Positions 58,317-64,000 of a stretch of DNA of 64,000 bases are shown in pieces. The translations under genes were made by a program, and so were the position numbers. Within the stretch, counting starts at the first letter, position 1. The number at the start of each line of letters is the position of its first letter. This DNA is from Camelus bactrianus (lineage: Eukaryota > Chordata > Mammalia > Artiodactyla > Camelidae). Below the pieces are notes generated by a model. The model searched no databases. It saw only the letters and a program-made list of their open reading frames with translations, and was not told the origin of the DNA. The stretch is from positions 1,875,001-1,939,000 of the forward strand of contig NC_133573.1 in assembly GCF_048773025.1 (NCBI RefSeq), in the 5' to 3' direction.

Positions 58317-58679
58317 AGTGTTTTCCTTCCCTCTTTTTTGAACGTGGTACCACTACACTGTGTGCCCAGCTGTCGAGGCCAGAAACCTGAGAGTCGCCCT
58401 TGACTTGTTTCCTTATCATGATTTTTCTAAATAAAATAAATACAACGGAGGATTTAGGGTTCCTTCTGCATTCGTTTTGCTTTGACTTTGCCTCTTGGGT
58501 TAGCAGACGTGAAGCCGAGGAGGCAGGGGTTTCTGCTTGTTTTGTTCCCATTGTCTGATCTCATACCTGGGACGTTGGCGGTACTCAAAGATTCGTGTTG
58601 AAAGGGTGGCAGATTATAATCTCGATGACACCATCAAGCAGGAGCACATGCTGTGGCACCGGTCTGTGTTTACCGTGAT
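58317..58679. other. Unassigned sequence
   Basis: Nothing recognisable. Confidence 0.45.
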
Positions 58680-58805
58680 GTGAGAACAGTGCACAGCAGG
58701 GTGTCGCTCTGGGTCAGTCACTAACCTTTCCAAAGCAAAGTTTTCTCACCTGCAAAACTGAGCTTAATAATAACACCAGCATCACAAGATCAACGCACAA
58801 ATCCG
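58680..58805 (+). mobile_element. Probable MIR fragment
   Basis: 'gctctgggtcagtcactaac', 'ctttccaaagcaaagttttc', 'tcacctgcaaaactgagctt' and 'aataataacaccagcatcac' fit the MIR 5' half ('gaccttgggcaagtcacttaac...cagtttcctcatctgtaaaatgg...aataata'). Confidence 0.65.
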
Positions 58806-60269
58806 TGGTGCTCAAATTCTTTCCTCTCTCCTCTCTTTCTCCCAATAACAGAGCCTCTGAGGACGAGAAAGCGAGGATGACGGCACAGCCAGGAGAGGAC
58901 AGCTTTCATGGTGGCTGAGTGACGTACAAACGGCGGCATGGCTTACGGGAGCAGCCAGAGTTCAGCGGGGTGGGGCCGGAGATGGATGGAGGTTCCCGAA
59001 CAGGGTGAGTGTCACAGACTCCAGACAGGAACCATTACTTGAAAAGAATGATCTCAGGAGGTAGAGCCCATACCTAACCCTAAACAGAGCTTCTGTTCGG
59101 CAGCAAGGTGACTCAGCGGCCCGGAAAGAGGGGGAAGGTTTGAACGCCTCAGTTTACCTCAGTGCTCGTCTGGGTCAGAAGTTCTAGCAAGACTGTGATC
59201 AGCTGAAACTGGTACTGACACCGAGTCACAAAGCGGCTGCTAAGCTAACCTTTTAACACAGGTCAGCAGTGAGGGTGGCACCAGTTCCGCAGCTTGAAGC
59301 GACTGTCCCTGAAATCAATAAAATTATGAAAGCCCCGTTAGTGGTACGTGGGACTGTCAGCCCAGCATGACCATTACTGCTGGGAACTAGGGACATGGCA
59401 GGCAGAAAAGAAGGAGGGAGAGAGACCAAAGGGACAGGGATCACAAAAAGTCAGGCTTTCTGACTCTCCTGACCAACCCTGGAATCACATTTTCAAACAC
59501 AGATAGCATTAGACACTTTCACTCTAACGCAATGCCTATTTCATCCTTAATTACAATTCAAATGTTCATCCCAAGAGCAGAGGAGATTGCTTAGTCAGTA
59601 GCTACTTTGAACATTCTACTTATTAAGAGGTCTTTTAAATGGGTTTCATTCCAGCAGAATTTTCCTGGATTCTGGTTCAGGAAAATTATTGGTTATTAGA
59701 AGGACATAAATATTCAAGAGCTTTCATTCAAGTCAGAAGTGCAAGTTGGTTGTGCCAAAGTAATAAACATAAACTCTGATTAACGAATGACTACCAAGGT
59801 TGTTTTACAAAAAGTCATGTTAATTCTGATCAAAGTGTGCGGCCCCTGTGTTTATGCTTAAAATCTATAAAACCTTGTTATCACCAGTTATTTATTTCAT
59901 AAAATTTGACACTTGTGGAGATTTCTTACCTTTGAATTGCCTTTTCTTTCTATTTACAATCCAGAAAGTTAAATGAGAATGTGATTAGCACAGTCTTTAA
60001 TCAATTGGGAATGAGCTCTAGTTTTAAAGGTACGCTGGGATATGCTGAGACAGCTGGTAGGCATGGGGTGTCTGTCGACAACTTGAGCAGAACAAGATGT
60101 CAGCTCTGTAAACTTGAGATGAACTTTACTCTTTCTGTTCTATTATGACTCAATAGTCTTAGATTTAAGAGTAACATGTATTTTGGGATTTTATCACATT
60201 TTTGCACAGTAAAAGTTCACTAATGAATTGTTAGATTAGATGTATTTGGATCACTTTCGGTCATTTAAG
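58806..60269. other. Unassigned sequence
   Basis: No gene or repeat recognised. Confidence 0.45.
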
Positions 60270-61335
60270 ATTTTTAGGTCAGTTTTATTTTGGGACAGTT
60301 TACAGAATTTTTGCAAAGACAATAAAGACAGCTCCTTCGTATCACACACCAGTTTCCTCTATGGATTGCATGTTCTGTTAGAACGGTACCTTTAAATTCA
60401 GCTTAAAGTTAACTTTGATCACCTGGCTGAGTTTTGCTTGTCAGCTTCCTCTACTGTTATTTGCCCCTTTTCTGTAATGTCCTCTTTGGAAGAAAACCAT
60501 TTCTTCCACCCACACTAACGGAGCAGGGAGTCAGGCTTCACTCCCATGGGCAGAGTAGCTACATAAATTACTTGGAATTCTTCTGCACAAAATACTTGTC
60601 TATTCTCTTTCATTTTAAAATGTATTTAATCATTTACGTATATCAGTAAGGACTCTCGGGATAAGTATCTAAATTTTGGATTATAATACAATAGTATTTT
60701 ATTTATCGTCTTACTCAAATTGTTCCGGCTTTGGCCACTGGGAGATTTTTCAGCTGGATCTTGTACCTGTCTGACACATCCCCATGATTGTGGGGTTTTT
60801 CCTTCTTTTGAGCGCTTTTCTCTTTAGGGCACTTCAAGATGCTCCGGGCTCATTCCCTGTGCTACCTGTCCCGGTCCCCGAATAAGGCATTTCTCCAAAG
60901 AGACCTGGCGCTTCTTTTGAAGAATAACATTAGAAACCAATCTGGCTGCTGGGTGCACCCACTACCACTGGGGCGCCATTGACTCTAGGCTTCTCAGGTG
61001 ACACCAGCTGTGTAGGTGCCAACCCGCATGTACACCTGCACCTTAGACGTGTCTGTGCACCATCATCTGTATCCACATTAAGCTAAATGTGAGTTCACGC
61101 TGATGTCTCCACTCCACTCCGCGATGCAGAGATCACTCTAGTGTCTTTCCATTGCTTATTTGTAACTTTCCGTACAAGAGGGAGAAAACTCACCACCAAC
61201 CATCCATTTACTTAGTTGTTAAATTTCAGAATTCAAGGGTAATAGTTTCAGAGCTGTTTATCTGTAACCATGTGAGAGAAAACCTCAGTAACTAGACTAG
61301 AGTGTTTTTATCCAATATCGTTTGCTCTTAATCTA
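60270..61335. repeat. Ancient dispersed mammalian repeat, second copy
   Basis: 'gggacagtttacagaatttt', 'tgcaaagacaataaagacag', 'aaagttaactttgatcacct', 'cacttcaagatgctccgggc', 'tcattccctgtgctacctgt', 'aataaggcatttctccaaag' and 'gaaaccaatctggctgctgg' follow one old dispersed element remembered in that order. It is the same family as 26641-27480 but preserves a different, longer part. Possibly L1M-related; unnamed here. Confidence 0.55.
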
Positions 61336-61439
61336 ACAGGAGGCACTCATTTCCAAGGTTCCTCCTTCCCGCGCTGCCGTCAGTGAGGCTGTTTCTGGTA
61401 CTGGTGAGGCATCTAACTTACTTTGTCACATTCTACATC

Positions 61440-61875
61440 TCACTCATGGTGTGGATGCACCAGTTTGTTTATGCATCACCTGCTGAGGGACATCTTGCTT
61501 GCTTTCAGTTGTTGGTGATTATGACTAAAACGGCTGTAAATATTTGTGTGCAGGTTGTTGTGTGGACGTGAGTTTTCAAACCAGTTGGGTAAATCTTCAG
61601 GAAGGTGACTGCTGAAATGTGTAGCAAGGTTGTGCTTAACCTGTCAGAGGCAGCCAGCCCGCCTTCCTCACTGGCTGCACCTCTGTGCACTCGCATCAGC
61701 CGCATAGGCGAGTCCTTGCTGCTCATAGCCACACCAGAGGTGGCACGGTCAGGTCTGTCTTCTTTGTTTTGCTTTGATTCTTTGCCATTTTAGTAGGCAC
61801 GTAATGTGTGTTCAGTGTGGTTTTAACTGCAGTTTCCTGACGACAAATGATGTCGAGCATCTTTCCATTTGGAAG
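61440..61875 (-). mobile_element. Ancient L1M ORF2 end (antisense)
   Basis: 'tgttggtgattatgactaaa', 'acggctgtaaatatttgtgt', 'gcaggttgttgtgtggacgt', 'gagttttcaaaccagttggg', 'agtgtggttttaactgcagt' and 'gatgtcgagcatctttccat' match the reverse complement of old L1M sequence ('ggctattatgaataaagctgct...gtttttgtgtggacataagttttca...'). Highly diverged. Confidence 0.75.
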
Positions 61876-62712
61876 CTGAACCAGAAGTGACCTGGATTCT
61901 AGCCAATTATTGGGTTTCATGCCAGACGGAGCTCATGGACGGTTTCACTACTAATGCTGATTTGGATCACAGAGGGTTTTACTCACTCATAATTGATGAG
62001 GTCATTTAGTCTCGGGCAGGAGCCATCTGCCGGCATCATGTGTGTTGTAAAACCCTCCTTAGTATCTGATTAGAATGCGAGAAGCTGCTGGATATTACGA
62101 ACCTGAGCACACACCGTCATTCCTCTCTAGCGTTCCCAGTGAGTCAAGACTATGCCTGGTTGTTCAGCCCCAAGGATCATGAGACTCCTAGTTCTGGGTG
62201 TAGGGGACCTCCAAGGATGTGCCAGCTACTGAGCTGCGAGAACACACAACGGCTCTTCCAGAATGGATGGATATGTTAATTTATTTCCTATGTTTTGGTA
62301 ACCCTAGTTACAAATATATGAAATAGAGTAGGAAGTTTAACAATAATGGTCTCAGAGGTTTGATAGACATAAAAATGGAAACATTACTAAAAATGACTGA
62401 GAATTACAGTAGGAAATGACCTTCATTTGCAAGACCATGACATTCTCATCTCCAAATTACACAAATATTTCTATTTTGTAATAACAATGTAATTTTGACA
62501 GAATTTTAGATTGACAGGGGGCAATTTTGACAACCCACGTTAAACTGACATTACATAAAACCACATGATATTAAATGGTGTCATTTAATGTAAGCTGGAA
62601 TGTTTGTTACCTGGGTGACTCTAGTAAGTTCCTATAAATTAGTTAATAATAATGGGATTATGTAATCCTTTCTAAAAAGAACTACAAGTTTCTTTCTAAT
62701 AAATGTTTTGAA
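61876..62712. other. Unassigned sequence
   Basis: No gene or repeat recognised. Confidence 0.45.
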
Positions 62713-63828
62713 AACATCTTGGAAATGAAAAAGCAACCTATAGAATGGGGATAATATCTGGAAATCATATATCTGATAAGGGGTTAACACCCAAGGTGTA
62801 GAAAGAACTCATACAACTTAATGGAAAACAAACAAATGATCTGATTTAAAAAAGACAGAGGAGATGAATAGACGTTTTCCAAAGAAGAAGTCCAGAAAGC
62901 TACCAGGTACATGAAAATGTATTCAGCATCACTGATCATCAAGGAAATGCAGATTGAAACCACTGCGAGGTGTCACCTCACACCGGTTAGAAGGGTCATC
63001 GTTAAAAGACAAGAGGTAACAAGTGTTGGCAAGGATGTGGAGAAAATGGAACCCTGTGCATTGCTGGAATGAAAATTGATAAAACCACTATGAAAAATTG
63101 TACGGAAATTCCTCAAAAAAAAAAAAAAGAACTACCATATGATTGAGCATTTCTACTTCTAGGTATTTATCTGAAGGAAATGAAATCAGCATCTCAAAAA
63201 GATACCTGCACTCTGCTCATCGCAGTGTTAGTTACAACAGCCAGGACGGGAAAACGACCTGAATATGCAACCATGGATGAACGGTACAGATGTGGTGTGT
63301 ACAAAGCATCATGGTAGCAACAATAACAGTAATTGTGTGTAAAATGATACACCATGGAATACTGGTAGCCAGTAAAAAGAAGGGAATCCTGCCTTCTTCA
63401 GCCACGTGGACGGGCCTGGAGGACATTTGGTTAGAGGAGTAAGGCAGATGGAGAAGGCAGATGTTGTGTGGTCTCACTTACATGTGAAATCTAAAAAACG
63501 AAAACAAACAAAACTCCGATGCAGAGATCAGGGTGGTGGTTGCAGGAGGTGGACAAAATGGGTGAAGAAGGTCAGAAAGCACAGAAGTCTAGGTGTGGGC
63601 GACAGTGTCGAGCATGGAGACCACAGTTAGCAAGGCTGTGTTGTATATTTGAAAGATGCTGAGAGAATAGATCTTAAGAGTTCTCATCACAAGAAAAAAC
63701 TGTAACTCTGTGTGATGGTGGCAATCGTTCCACAGTGTATATATACACCGCATGCGAACACCAAATTGTTATGTTGTACAGCTGAAACTCATACAATGTT
63801 ATATGTCAATAAATCTCAATTAAAAAAA
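62713..63828 (+). mobile_element. Old LINE-1 ORF2 C-terminal end with 3' UTR (sense)
   Basis: 'aaagcaacctatagaatggg', 'ctgataaggggttaacaccc', 'caaggaaatgcagattgaaa', 'gtgtcacctcacaccggtta', 'aatggaaccctgtgcattgc', 'agaactaccatatgattgag' and 'ggtatttatctgaaggaaat' follow the ORF2 end, then a 3' UTR ending in 'tgtcaataaatctcaatt' and a poly(A). An extra A-run (63115-63128) sits inside ORF2. Many indels; no long open frame. Confidence 0.9.
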
Positions 63829-63879
63829 AAGAGAAGAAAGGAAGTGCCTGGGAAGCCCTGAGGTGGGAGACTTAGGACG

Positions 63880-64000
63880 TCGGGCGGCAAGAGGCCCCGA
63901 GAGGAGCAGCCGGGACACGCGCGCCGGGGGCGGGACGGGCGTCGGCGGAGGCCGGCAGGCGGGGCCGAGGGGCCCCCGAAGGACCGCCGAGGACTCGGGA
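63880..64000. promoter_or_regulatory. Start of a CpG island, cut by the window end
   Basis: CpG-rich, G+C-rich sequence begins abruptly ('acacgcgcgccgggggcggg', 'acgggcgtcggcggaggccg') and continues to the last base. It includes a GC box (GGGGCGGG near 63927). This may be the edge of a promoter just outside the window. Confidence 0.6.

Overview
The window is vertebrate nuclear DNA, almost certainly from a camelid (camel, llama or alpaca). The best evidence is three copies of a short tRNA-derived SINE (about 1931, 14806 and 30677). Its Pol III promoter boxes, A/T-rich linker and C-rich end match what I remember of the camelid SINE. The many L1 fragments have cetartiodactyl-type 3' ends. There is no operon structure, bacterial gene, CRISPR array, rRNA gene or functional tRNA gene, and I found no intact host protein-coding gene. 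Nearly all longer open frames are LINE-1 ORF2 remnants, chance frames in CpG islands, or frames through a tandem repeat.

Layout. 1-9.5 kb: repeat-rich, with L1 3' ends, a SINE split by an L1 tail, a very short L1 insertion with target-site duplication, MER5-like and LTR-like blocks, and old L1 ORF1 and ORF2 pieces. 9.5-20.9 kb: a 1.55-kb L1 with an internal 5' inversion (11.3-12.9 kb), L2, MIR and SINE copies, an uninterrupted 41-A tract, a small CpG island (16.4-16.8 kb), and the longest L1 of the window (17.7-19.6 kb). 21-31 kb: a MER5-like element holding a GCT triplet run, an old antisense L1, a strong CpG island (25.9-26.6 kb) with GC boxes and a possible first exon and splice donor, an ancient dispersed repeat, L2, MIR and SINE. 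31-48 kb: a 22-bp minisatellite, mostly unique sequence, two antisense L1 pieces, and a nested cluster of L2, solo LTR and L1. 48-64 kb: an exon-like block (48.2-48.8 kb), an unclassified dispersed repeat, an L1 with clear target-site duplications (54.9-56.0 kb), old L1 remnants, and the start of another CpG island cut by the window end.

The window therefore reads as intergenic or intronic DNA with up to three CpG-rich regions that could be promoters of genes lying mostly outside it. LINE fragments lie more often on the minus strand (about 11 against 6), which would weakly fit an intron of a plus-strand gene. I saw nothing that amounts to a new biological system. The most informative items are the inverted L1, the SINE split by an L1 tail, the 22-bp minisatellite, the solo LTR, and the candidate exons and CpG islands. 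All family names come from memory of consensus sequences and boundaries are approximate unless target-site duplications are given.
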